Source: QHXQ01 sp038322995
GTDB taxonomy: Bacteria; Acidobacteriota; Blastocatellia; Pyrinomonadales; Pyrinomonadaceae
DNA length: 64,000 nt
Assembly (NCBI GenBank): GCA_038322995.1
Contig: JBBQGM010000004.1
Coordinates: forward strand, 1-64,000
Reading direction: 5' to 3'
Positions 17,158-25,561 of the stretch are shown in pieces; position 1 is the first letter of the stretch, and each line of letters starts with the position of its first letter. Position numbers and translations under genes: made by a program. Under the pieces are notes generated by a model that saw nothing but the letters and a program-made list of their open reading frames with translations, ran no database searches and was not told the origin of the DNA.

Positions 17158-17970
17158 ATGTCAACGAACATACCTGCCACCCAAAATATGCCACAACGTC
17201 TGCGGGATCGGCGTGCGCTCGTGACCGGCGCGAACAGCGGCATCGGGCGGGCGATTGCCTTGCGCCTGGCGCAGGAAGGCGCGGCCGTCGTGATCAATTA
17301 CTTGAGCCACCCGGAAGCGGCGGACGAGATGGTGCAAGAGATCGCCGGCTTTGGCGGACGGGCCATCGCCGTGCAGGCGGACGTGTCGAACGAGCAACAA
17401 GTGGACGAGATGTTCGCGCGGGCGCAGACAGAGTTTGGCGGGCTCGACATACTGGTCAACAACGCGGGCTTCGAGACGCATCATCCGATCCTGGAGATGC
17501 CAACCGACGCTTGGCGCAAAGTCCTGGAGGTTGATCTGACCGGCGCATTTCTGTGCGCGCAACGGGCCGCACGGCAAATGGTCGCGGCCAAAACGGGCGG
17601 CGCGATTGTCAACATCTCGTCGGTGCATAACATCATCCCGTGGGGCGGCTTTGCGCACTACTGCGCGGCCAAGGCCGGTCTCGATATGTTAACGAAGACG
17701 ATGGCGGTGGAACTTGCGACCGAGCGCGTGCGCGTCAACTCCGTCGCGCCCGGCGCGATTCAGACGCCGATCAATCAGAACGTGTGGGGCGATCCGGATA
17801 TGTTGAAAGACTTGTTGCGCAAAATCCCTTCCGAACGCATGGGGCAGACCGAAGAGGTCGCGGCCTGCGTCGCCTTCCTTTGCTCGGACGACGCGAGCTA
17901 CGTCACCGGCGCGGTGCTATATGTTGATGGCGGTATGACGCTCTATCCTGAATTCCGCCACGGCGGGTGA
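17158..17970 (+). CDS. Short-chain dehydrogenase (glucose 1-dehydrogenase-like)
   Basis: A 270-residue classical SDR. The cofactor motif is TGANSGIG and the structural motif is NNAG. Catalytic Ser is in NISSVH, and Tyr and Lys are in HYCAAKAG (YxxxK). The C-terminal VDGGM is typical. The closest subgroup by pattern is the bacterial glucose 1-dehydrogenase type, but the substrate cannot be fixed from sequence. The ATG at 17158 has GGCGGAG upstream; an in-frame TTG at 17137 is a weaker choice. Confidence 0.88.
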   Translation: MSTNIPATQNMPQRLRDRRALVTGANSGIGRAIALRLAQEGAAVVINYLSHPEAADEMVQEIAGFGGRAIAVQADVSNEQQVDEMFARAQTEFGGLDILVNNAGFETHHPILEMPTDAWRKVLEVDLTGAFLCAQRAARQMVAAKTGGAIVNISSVHNIIPWGGFAHYCAAKAGLDMLTKTMAVELATERVRVNSVAPGAIQTPINQNVWGDPDMLKDLLRKIPSERMGQTEEVAACVAFLCSDDASYVTGAVLYVDGGMTLYPEFRHGG

Positions 17971-17974
17971 GATG

Positions 17975-18046
17975 ATTGCGGAATGCGGATTGCGGATTTA
18001 AGAGATACGCGGAACATCTTCTAATCCGAAATCCGCATTCCGCAAT
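17975..18046. repeat. 17-bp perfect inverted repeat before the magnesium-chelatase operon
   Basis: Arms 17975-17991 and 18030-18046 are exact complements (ATTGCGGAATGCGGATT), and the word TGCGGATT is repeated once more inside the left side. It occupies nearly the whole spacer between the SDR gene and the bchI-D fusion and ends 8 bases before the fusion start codon. It could terminate the SDR transcript or affect translation of the fusion. Confidence 0.75.
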
Positions 18047-18054
18047 TCAAAGAG

Positions 18055-20148
18055 ATGGGTAAACAGTCGAAACGACAAAACGAGACGGCGGCAGGGGACG
18101 CACAGATTGCGCCGTCAGTCTATCCGTTCACATCGTTGGTCGGGCAAGTGGAGATGAAACTTGCGCTGCTGCTGAACGTGATCGAGCCAGCCATCGGCGG
18201 CGCGCTCATCATGGGGCAGCGGGGCACAGGCAAATCCACGGCGGTGCGGGCGCTCGCGGACTTGCTGCCGCAACTCGCGTGCGTGCGCGGTTGCGTTTAC
18301 AACTGTGATCCGGCTGATGAGCCAAAACTTTGCGCTGATTGCCGTGCGCGGCTGCAAGTCACTACGCGGCTGCCGCGCGTGCGCGCACAAGTGCCCGTGA
18401 TCGAGTTGCCGTTGAATGCGACGGAGGATCGCGTCTGCGGCACCATTAGTTTCGAGCGGGCGCTGAGCGCCGGCATCAAGGCTTTCGAGCCGGGGTTGCT
18501 GGCGCACGCCAATCGCGGTTTTCTCTACATAGACGAAGTGAATCTACTTGAAGACCACCTCGTTGATCTGTTGCTTGATACGTCCGTCACGGGGCGCAAT
18601 CAGGTGGAGCGCGAAGGCCTCTCCGTCGCCCACCCGGCGCGGTTTGTCCTCATTGGTTCAGGTAATCCTGAAGAGGGCGAATTGCGCCCACAGTTGCTCG
18701 ACCGCTTCGGTCTCTTCGTCGAAGTCCGTACGCCCGATAGCATCGATGAACGTGTCGAAGTTGTTACCCAGCATGAAGCGTACGCCCGCGATGCGCAGGC
18801 ATTTTGTGCGCAGGCGGAGACGGCGCAGGCGCAGTTGCGGCGACGCCTTGTACGTGCGCGGCGGATGGTCGCGCACGTGGAAGTTCCGCGTAAACTGCTC
18901 CGGCGCATTGCCGAACTGTGCCAGCGTTTGGGCGTGGATGGCCATCGCGGCGAGTTAACCATCACTCGGGCGGCGCGCGCGCTGGCCGCGTTCGAGGGGC
19001 GCAAGACCGCCACTGATGCGGACGTGCAGCGCGTGGCCCGGTTCGCCTTACAACATCGCTTACGACGCGACCCGCTCGAACAGACCGAGAGTGCCGCGCG
19101 CATCGAGCAGACAGTTGCGGAGTTATTTAGCGCAGACGATGCAGACAAAAAAGAGCGCCCCGTGGGCCAGCCCGATAATTTCGATAACCCGACACAAGAT
19201 GATAACGGCGGCGCAGGCGACCGGACAGCGTCGCCGCAACCGCACACGCATGCAGACGGGCGCGCAGGCGATACCAGCGGCGCGGAGCGGACGATGCCGA
19301 CGGTTAATGCACACACGGGCATTGACCTGCGTGGCATGCGTGAGGACATGACGAACGCGCCGCGTAAGGTCATCGGCGCACAACAACGGCAGACCGGCGT
19401 GCGTGCGTCGGTGCCAGCGCGCCGTGGCCGTTACGTGCGTGCGTCAGCACGGCAGCCTGAGCAGCCGCGGCTTGCGCTCGACGCCACGTTGCGCGTGGCC
19501 GTCGCACGCCAGATACAACGCGGCGGGGCGCGCGAACATGCGTTGACGCTTACGCGCGCAGACTTACGCTTCAAACAATTCAACCGGCGCGCGGGTACGC
19601 TCTACATCTTCGCCGTGGACACGTCGGGCAGCATGGCGCTCAACCGCATCGGGCAGGCGAAAGGTGCGCTCGCGCAACTGCTGCGACAAGCTTACGTTAG
19701 TCGCGATCAAGTTGCGCTGATCAGCTTTCGCGAGCGGCACGCCGACCTGTTGTTACGGCCGAGTCGTTCAGCCGCACGCGCCCGGCGTCTGCTGGATGCG
19801 TTGCCTGTTGGCGGTGCGACACCGCTGGCCGCCGGTCTGTTGTGCGCTTATGAATTGGCCCGACAAGCGCGCCGGCATGGTCTTGCGCGCGTGGTTTTGC
19901 TCGTCTTCACAGACGGGCGGGCCAATGTCCCACGCAATGAGCAAATAGTGGAGACCCGGCAGTCCACCCAACTTCGCATCAAGCGTGAGTTAGCCCAAAT
20001 CGGCGCGCTGTTGCGGCAGACCAAATTGACAACTGTTATCGTTGACACGCGTCAACGCTTCGCGGCCGGTGACGAAGGCGCGCAACTCGCACACATACTC
20101 GGTGGTACTTATTTGCCGCTGCCCGTTGCGGCTCATCCGCGCCCTTAA
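18055..20148 (+). CDS. bchD: Magnesium chelatase ATPase, BchI-BchD fusion
   Basis: A 697-residue fusion of the I-type AAA+ ATPase and the D-type integrin-I domain. Walker A GQRGTGKST is at 54-62, Walker B is in FLYIDEVNLL (about 160), and the arginine-finger/sensor region is GSGNPEEGELRPQLLDRF. Helical lid residues run to about 340, then an acidic and polar linker (about 350-450), then a VWA domain with the MIDAS motif DTSGS near 522 and downstream GGATPLA and FTDGRANVP. Both ATPase and MIDAS residues are intact, so it may serve as both I and D. It powers Mg2+ insertion by BchH into protoporphyrin IX. The two BchH pieces follow directly. A free-standing bchI may exist elsewhere. Confidence 0.88.
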   Translation: MGKQSKRQNETAAGDAQIAPSVYPFTSLVGQVEMKLALLLNVIEPAIGGALIMGQRGTGKSTAVRALADLLPQLACVRGCVYNCDPADEPKLCADCRARLQVTTRLPRVRAQVPVIELPLNATEDRVCGTISFERALSAGIKAFEPGLLAHANRGFLYIDEVNLLEDHLVDLLLDTSVTGRNQVEREGLSVAHPARFVLIGSGNPEEGELRPQLLDRFGLFVEVRTPDSIDERVEVVTQHEAYARDAQAFCAQAETAQAQLRRRLVRARRMVAHVEVPRKLLRRIAELCQRLGVDGHRGELTITRAARALAAFEGRKTATDADVQRVARFALQHRLRRDPLEQTESAARIEQTVAELFSADDADKKERPVGQPDNFDNPTQDDNGGAGDRTASPQPHTHADGRAGDTSGAERTMPTVNAHTGIDLRGMREDMTNAPRKVIGAQQRQTGVRASVPARRGRYVRASARQPEQPRLALDATLRVAVARQIQRGGAREHALTLTRADLRFKQFNRRAGTLYIFAVDTSGSMALNRIGQAKGALAQLLRQAYVSRDQVALISFRERHADLLLRPSRSAARARRLLDALPVGGATPLAAGLLCAYELARQARRHGLARVVLLVFTDGRANVPRNEQIVETRQSTQLRIKRELAQIGALLRQTKLTTVIVDTRQRFAAGDEGAQLAHILGGTYLPLPVAAHPRP

Positions 20149-20223
20149 CGCTGAAGCCAACAAGGAAACGGCGCGCAGTCATTTACAACCCATCATTGCG
20201 CGGCTATCTTATTCGCGCCCTGC

Positions 20224-21996
20224 ATGAATCAAACCAGCGATAATTCAACACCCGCCGCAGCCGATGCGCAATTAAGCGACGCGGAGCGCGACCGGCACGT
20301 GCTTGCGCTCTATGAGCAGGTGAGCGAGATCGAGCAGCGGCTGATCCCTACCGGGCTGCATGTCTTCGGGCGCGTGGCCGACGAGCCTGATTGTGCCGAC
20401 TTGTTGCGCATGATCGCTTCGTTCGACCGGCCCGAGATGGGCGCACGCGCGCTGCCAGACCTCATCGCCGCGGGATTGAAACTTGGCCCTTACGATAGGT
20501 TGCTCGCGGAGAGTAAGCAGAGCGAGCAACGCTTGCGCGCACGCGAGCGCGTGGATGAGTTGGTGCGCGCCGGCATCGCACAGTTCATGCGCGTGGGGAC
20601 GGATGAAACGGTCGCATGGTTAGAGCAAGCGGCACACGTTGCGCCAGCGGACTCCCGCCCGGTTTTCGAGTTGCTTGCGCGCGTCCGCACAGAGTTGAGC
20701 GGAAATCAGGAACTCGATCAGTTCGCGCGGGCTTTGCGCGGCGAATACATTGAGCCGGGGCCGGGCGCAGACCTCGTACAGAATCCCGCTATCCTGCCGA
20801 CCGGGCGCAACACGCACGCTATTAATCCTTATGCCGTGCCGTCCGATTTAGCGTTCGCACGGGCTGAAGCGGTCGTCAATCAACTACTCGCGCGACATCA
20901 CGCCGAACAGGGTTCTTATCCGCGCGCGATGGCGCTCGTCCTGTGGGGCCTCGATAACATCAAGACGCAAGGCGCGGGCGTGGCGCAGGCGCTCTGGTTG
21001 TTGGGCGTGCGGCCTGTGCGCGACGCGATGAACCGCGTGACGGACGTGCAGCCTATCCCGTTGACGCAACTAAAGCGGCCGCGCATTGATGTTGTGCTGA
21101 CCGTGTCCGGCATCTTTCGTGATCTGTTCGGCGCGACGATGAATCTGCTCGATAAGGCGGTGCGCGCCGTCGCGCAACTCGACGAGCCGGCGGAGTTGAA
21201 TTACGTCCGGCGCAACATTAATGCGCAGATGGCTGAAGCGCACTGCACGTTCGACGAGGCCGCGCTACGCATCTTCTCGAACGCGCCCGGTAGTTACGGC
21301 ACAAACGTCAACTTCATGGTCATGGATGCGCAGTGGGAACAGGCAAGCGCGCTCGGTGATCTATTTGTCACGCGCAAATGTTTCGCTTACGGGCGCGGCG
21401 CGGACGGACGTGCGCTTGAAGGGCGGGAAGCCCGCGGCGCGATGACGAGCGCGCTCGCGCGCGTCGAGGCGACGTATCAGAATATCGACTCGTTCGAGAT
21501 CGGTATCACGGATGTGGATCACTATTTCGAGTATCTGGGTGGCATCTCAAAAGCAGTCGAGCAACACGCGCAGGCGCGGCCCGCGATCTATCTGTCTGAT
21601 GCGCTCGCGCGCGATGCGAAAGTGCGCACGCTGAATGAGACCATCAAATTGGAGACGCGCACGAAGACGCTCAACCCAAAGTGGTATGAAGGCATGCTGC
21701 GCCACGGCTTTCGCGGGGTCGCGGAGATCGAAGGCCACGTGACGAACACGTTTGGTTGGAGCGCGACCGCCGACGCCGTAGACGATTGGGTCTACGATGA
21801 AGTGGCGCGCACGTTTCTGTTCGACGAAGAGATGCTGGCGCGGCTCAGTCAATTGAACCCGCATTCCGCGCGGGCACTCGTCGGGCGTCTGTTGGAAGCG
21901 GCCGGACGCGATCTCTGGGCAGCCGAGGCCAACGTCGTCGCGCGTCTGCACGAGATTCTCAATGCGCTGGAAGATCGCATCGAGGGGGTCGCCTGA
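20224..21996 (+). CDS. bchH: Magnesium chelatase subunit H, C-terminal part (split BchH)
   Basis: A 590-residue protein that matches the C-terminal part of BchH/CobN-type chelatase subunits. After about 35 linker residues it begins at the family segment EQRLIPTGLHVFGR, which in whole BchH lies mid-protein. It continues through RPRIDVVLTVSGIFRDLF, GSYGTNVNF, KCFAYGRG and a C-terminal helical region (NPHSARALVGRLLEAAGR). The N-terminal metal/porphyrin domain is absent here and is encoded by the next gene. It starts 75 bp after the I-D fusion. The downstream start lies 2 bp after this stop, so translation is probably coupled. No frameshift is needed; both pieces are clean open frames. Confidence 0.88.
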   Translation: MNQTSDNSTPAAADAQLSDAERDRHVLALYEQVSEIEQRLIPTGLHVFGRVADEPDCADLLRMIASFDRPEMGARALPDLIAAGLKLGPYDRLLAESKQSEQRLRARERVDELVRAGIAQFMRVGTDETVAWLEQAAHVAPADSRPVFELLARVRTELSGNQELDQFARALRGEYIEPGPGADLVQNPAILPTGRNTHAINPYAVPSDLAFARAEAVVNQLLARHHAEQGSYPRAMALVLWGLDNIKTQGAGVAQALWLLGVRPVRDAMNRVTDVQPIPLTQLKRPRIDVVLTVSGIFRDLFGATMNLLDKAVRAVAQLDEPAELNYVRRNINAQMAEAHCTFDEAALRIFSNAPGSYGTNVNFMVMDAQWEQASALGDLFVTRKCFAYGRGADGRALEGREARGAMTSALARVEATYQNIDSFEIGITDVDHYFEYLGGISKAVEQHAQARPAIYLSDALARDAKVRTLNETIKLETRTKTLNPKWYEGMLRHGFRGVAEIEGHVTNTFGWSATADAVDDWVYDEVARTFLFDEEMLARLSQLNPHSARALVGRLLEAAGRDLWAAEANVVARLHEILNALEDRIEGVA

Positions 21997-21998
21997 AC

Positions 21999-24218
21999 TT
22001 GCCCGCGATGAACATCACCGTCCTCTACGTTGGCTCAAGTCTGCTCGCGCCGCTCAAGCAAGCGGAGCGCGAGATCGGGCAGCAGTACGGCTGGGATTTG
22101 CGCGTCGCGGCGTACAACTTCGGCGCGGCGTTGGACGAGCAAACGTGGGCGGCCGTTGCACAAGACTTGAGCGCGGCTGACTTGGTCTTCGTGATCCACG
22201 TGACTGATGGTGAGAACGCCGCGCGCCTGTTGCCGCTGCTCGCGCGCTATGAGACAAGCGGGCGCGCGGTCATCGTTTTCAACTGTATGCCGGAACTGAT
22301 GCGCCGCACACGCATGGGCCGTTTGCGCTTCGGGCGCGAGTTGGCCGGCGAGCAGGGCAGCGAAGCGCCTGAAGTGAGCGAGGCGAGTAAGGCGAAACGT
22401 CTGGTCGGGCGAGTCGGCGCGTGGATGGGCGAACAGGCGCGGACGCGGCGCGGGGCAGGGAACCACACGCAATATCTGCGCTACATCGAGCGCATGCCGA
22501 CGCTCTTGCGCTTTGTGCCAAATGCGGGCCGGCTGCGCGACCTCAAGCACTATCTCTATCTCTTTTGTTATTTCCTGCAACCGACACCCGCCAACATCCG
22601 CACGATGTTGCTCTATGCGCTCAAGCATTACGGTACGGACAAGCGCATCAGCCGCGTGCCGATTTCATTGCCCGTGCCAGAGACGCTGCCCGCCGTCGGC
22701 ATTTACCATCCAGATGCGCCCGCACTTTTCAACTCATATGTGGCTTACCGCAAATGGCACGACCGACGCGCACGCAGCAAGGGACTACCCGCGCTTGCGC
22801 CGGAGCAGACCGTGGGTTTGCTCCTGATGCGCCCGCAGATCGTGAGCGGCACGCGCGCCGCTTACGACGGGCTGATCCGCGCGGTCGAAGCCGAAGGCTT
22901 GGCGGTGTTACCCGCGATCTCAACCTTCATGGACAATCGCGCGGCCTGCACACAGTTTTTTGTTGAAGATACGAAGCCACAAAGCGGGCCGTCGGTGCGT
23001 AAAGGTCATAAGCAGCAAGATGGAACTCAGCGCGCAACCAGGTCGCATGTCAGTCAGATCGTGTCGTTGACGGGGTTCAGTTTCGTCGGCGGGCCGGCGA
23101 TGAACGATAGCGAGGCGGCGGTCGAGTTTTTGCGCGCTTTGAACCGGCCGTTTCGCTCCGCTGTGAGTCTGGATGTGCAGACCATCGAAGCCTGGCGCGC
23201 ATCGCTGACGGGCTTGAATCCGGTGCAAGCGGGCATGCAGATCGCCATCCCGGAGATTGACGGCGCGACCGAGCCGTTCGTCTATGGCGGCATGTCGGAC
23301 GAGAGCGCCGCGCCCCTGCCGCTTGCTGATCGCTGTCAACGAATCGCGCGTCGTTTGAAGCGTTGGCAACATTTGCAGACCGCCCCGCGCGCCGATGTGC
23401 GGCTCGCGCTTGTCGCCTTCTGCTTCCCGCCGAATAAAGGCAACATCGGCACGGCCGCCGACCTCGACGTGTTTCCCAGTATCCACGCAATGCTTTCACG
23501 TCTGCGCGCGGAAGGCTATATGGTCGAAGTGCCGGCGAGCGCGGACGAACTGCGCGAACGTCTGCTCGGCGGCAACTCCGACCAATACGCCGCGCCCGCG
23601 CACGTGGCGTATCGCATGCCGGTTGACGAGTATCGGCGGCTTTGGCCACACGTAGCGGAGATCGAAGCGGAGTGGGGCCGCGCGCCGGGCGCGATCAATT
23701 CGTTCGGCGGATCACTGCTGGTGCAGGGCCTACAACTCGGCAACGTCTTTCTCGGCGTGCAGCCGACGTTTGGTTACGAAGGCGATCCGATGCGCCTGTT
23801 GATGGCGCGCGGCGGCGCACCGCATCACGGCTTCGCCGCGTTCTACACCTACCTCGAAAAAGTATTCCGCGCCGATGCCGTCGTCCACGTCGGCACGCAC
23901 GGCGCGCTTGAATTCATGCCGGGCAAACAGGTTGGGCTATCCGAATCATGTTGGCCCGATAGGCTGATCGGCGAGTTGCCGCACCTCTACATCTATAGTG
24001 TCAATAATCCATCGGAAGGTTCAATCGCGCGCCGCCGCTCGTATGCCGAACTGATCTCATATCTCACACCGCCGGTGGAAGACGCCGGTCTTTATCGCGA
24101 CCTCGTGGCGATGAAAGAATTGTTATTAGCCTACCGGCAAACACAGGACGAACGTGAGCGCGCGCAACTCTACGCCGCAATCGCCGCAAAGGCTGAGACA
24201 CTGCATCTGGCAATATAA
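21999..24218 (+). CDS. bchH: Magnesium chelatase subunit H, N-terminal part (split BchH)
   Basis: A 739-residue protein covering the N-terminal BchH region. It includes the BchH-specific first domain (MPELMRRTRMG near 100), a loop with low-complexity insertions (about 115-150 and 325-345), and the central porphyrin domain with CFPPNKGNIG, the conserved HVGTHGALEFMPGKQ (about 630) and VNNPSEG. It stops at KAETLHLAI, exactly where the upstream piece takes over in a full-length subunit. The BchH-specific first domain argues against cobaltochelatase CobN. The TTG start has GAGGGGG about 11 bases upstream. An ATG at 22008 is an alternative but is too far from that site. Confidence 0.88.
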   Translation: MPAMNITVLYVGSSLLAPLKQAEREIGQQYGWDLRVAAYNFGAALDEQTWAAVAQDLSAADLVFVIHVTDGENAARLLPLLARYETSGRAVIVFNCMPELMRRTRMGRLRFGRELAGEQGSEAPEVSEASKAKRLVGRVGAWMGEQARTRRGAGNHTQYLRYIERMPTLLRFVPNAGRLRDLKHYLYLFCYFLQPTPANIRTMLLYALKHYGTDKRISRVPISLPVPETLPAVGIYHPDAPALFNSYVAYRKWHDRRARSKGLPALAPEQTVGLLLMRPQIVSGTRAAYDGLIRAVEAEGLAVLPAISTFMDNRAACTQFFVEDTKPQSGPSVRKGHKQQDGTQRATRSHVSQIVSLTGFSFVGGPAMNDSEAAVEFLRALNRPFRSAVSLDVQTIEAWRASLTGLNPVQAGMQIAIPEIDGATEPFVYGGMSDESAAPLPLADRCQRIARRLKRWQHLQTAPRADVRLALVAFCFPPNKGNIGTAADLDVFPSIHAMLSRLRAEGYMVEVPASADELRERLLGGNSDQYAAPAHVAYRMPVDEYRRLWPHVAEIEAEWGRAPGAINSFGGSLLVQGLQLGNVFLGVQPTFGYEGDPMRLLMARGGAPHHGFAAFYTYLEKVFRADAVVHVGTHGALEFMPGKQVGLSESCWPDRLIGELPHLYIYSVNNPSEGSIARRRSYAELISYLTPPVEDAGLYRDLVAMKELLLAYRQTQDERERAQLYAAIAAKAETLHLAI

Positions 24219-24229
24219 TTTCTGAGCGC

Positions 24230-24481
24230 CTATTTGTCTGTGAGACGTTGCAATTCGCGCCGGAATTCGGCGGCGGTCAGGCGGTGTTTGAAAGCGACGA
24301 TGCCGTTGATGGCGACGACGGGAATATCCCAGCCATAACGGGCGGCGAGCGCGGGGTCTGCGTCGATGTTAATCTCGACGAGTTCATATGCGTCGGCACG
24401 TCCGACGGCAAGGATTTCGCGGCGGGCCTCGGCGCACAAGTGGCAGCCGGGGCGCGTGTAGATGGTTACTTTCGCTCGCAT
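24230..24481 (-). CDS. Glutaredoxin-family protein
   Basis: An 83-residue thioredoxin-fold protein with the redox motif CHLC in TIYTRPGCHLC at the N-terminus, a cis-proline region (IPVVAING) and the usual C-terminal helix. It is of the short glutaredoxin/DUF836 type and is likely a cytosolic disulfide reductase. The start MRAKVTIY at 24481 gives the standard fold. The frame is open 21 codons further upstream without family similarity. It converges on bchH, 11 bp away, and is divergent from the respiratory operon. Confidence 0.85.
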   Translation of the reverse strand: MRAKVTIYTRPGCHLCAEARREILAVGRADAYELVEINIDADPALAARYGWDIPVVAINGIVAFKHRLTAAEFRRELQRLTDK

Positions 24482-24503
24482 CGCGGTCAGTCGCAAATTC
24501 ACC

Positions 24504-24534
24504 TTGGCACAATTCCGTGTGTTCAGTATATAAT
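24504..24534 (+). promoter_or_regulatory. Candidate promoter of the cytochrome bc operon
   Basis: TTGGCA at 24504-24509 is followed by TATATAAT at 24527-24534 (a -10 of TATATA with 17-base or TATAAT with 19-base spacing). It faces the Rieske gene and would leave a leader of about 210 nt. It is one of the best sigma70-like matches in the window. Confidence 0.5.
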
Positions 24535-24753
24535 GCGCCCGCACCGGCCCGTATAACTTATATTAGTGGGTCTAGGGCGCTCTTCTACGTTACGCTTAGC
24601 ATACGAATAAACGCGCGGCAGGAGGCTCCGCTCTGGTGCGGAGCAGCCTACCACACGTCCCCGGCCAGATTTGTAAGCAATTCGGGGCAGGCACTATGCG
24701 CTGGCAAAAGGTGCTGCCCGCTATATCTTTAAGCTGAAGCCCGGAGGTCGCGC

Positions 24754-25518
24754 TTGGATAGCGAAAAGATGCCGAATTCACCTGCGGAGAGTATGTCGCC
24801 CGCAGAGAACGCGCCCCCCAAACCTGTCGCTCAAAGTGAACCGCCCGCCACCACGGCGGCAACTGATAAGGCGCGCGTTGATACGCTGCTGCGCGCGGCG
24901 GCCGGACTGCCGGCGGCGCGCGTTGCGCCGGGCGCGGCGAAGTCAACTTCGCCGCCGACCGCGAGCGTGGCGAAGGGCGTGCCGAAAGCAGTGGCTAAAG
25001 CGCCCACCACACTCGTCGAAGCGCCGGTCGATCCGCCGATCAACAAGATGCGGCGACGCATTACGTGGGCGGCCGTCGGCGGCTTTCTGACGGTTTGCTT
25101 CTTGATGTTCCTGCGCTTTTTTTTGCCGCGCACACTCACCGAGCCGTCGAGCGTTTTCCGTATCGGCTTTCCTGGCGACTATGCGCAGGGCGTGGACACG
25201 AAATGGCAGCAGCAATATCGCATCTGGGTGGATAAGACTTCGGATCGCATGTTCGTCATCTTCGCCAAATGTACGCATCTGGGTTGTACGCCCGACTGGA
25301 AGTCGAGCGAGAACAAGTTCAAGTGCCCGTGCCACGGCAGCGGCTACGACAGCGAGGGCATCAACTTTGAAGGCCCCGCGCCGCGCCCGATGGATCGCGC
25401 ACACGTCGAGATAGATGCGACGGGCCAGATCGTCGTGGACACCAGCCGGCTCTATCAATGGCCGAAGGGCGAGGCGAGTCAGTTCGATGAAGCGGGTGCC
25501 TTCATTCCGTTGGGATAA
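24754..25518 (+). CDS. qcrA: Rieske iron-sulfur protein of the quinol:cytochrome c reductase
   Basis: A 254-residue Rieske protein. It has a disordered Ala/Pro-rich N-terminus of about 90 residues, one transmembrane anchor (about 107-126), and a cluster domain with box 1 CTHLGC and box 2 CPCHGSGYD, the four 2Fe-2S ligands. The conserved cysteines for the stabilising disulfide are present. It transfers electrons from quinol to the cytochrome c subunit. The start is TTG, with GGAGGT 7 bases upstream. It is the first gene of the respiratory block. Confidence 0.93.
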   Translation: MDSEKMPNSPAESMSPAENAPPKPVAQSEPPATTAATDKARVDTLLRAAAGLPAARVAPGAAKSTSPPTASVAKGVPKAVAKAPTTLVEAPVDPPINKMRRRITWAAVGGFLTVCFLMFLRFFLPRTLTEPSSVFRIGFPGDYAQGVDTKWQQQYRIWVDKTSDRMFVIFAKCTHLGCTPDWKSSENKFKCPCHGSGYDSEGINFEGPAPRPMDRAHVEIDATGQIVVDTSRLYQWPKGEASQFDEAGAFIPLG

Positions 25519-25561
25519 GTTTGTGCGATGACAGTTCAAGTCTGGACGAGGAGCAAACGGT

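Noticed and set aside
18600..19373. 257-codon minus-strand frame
   Set aside because: Antisense to the bchI-D fusion; Ser/Arg-rich without structure.
20224..24218. Reading the two chelatase genes as CobN cobaltochelatase
   Set aside because: The N-terminal piece has the BchH-specific first domain (MPELMRRTRMG region), and the neighbour is an Mg-chelatase-type I-D protein. No cobalamin genes are nearby.
20224..24218. Split BchH explained by a frameshift or sequencing error
   Set aside because: The C-terminal part is upstream of the N-terminal part, and both have their own stop and start signals. A frameshift would keep the normal order.
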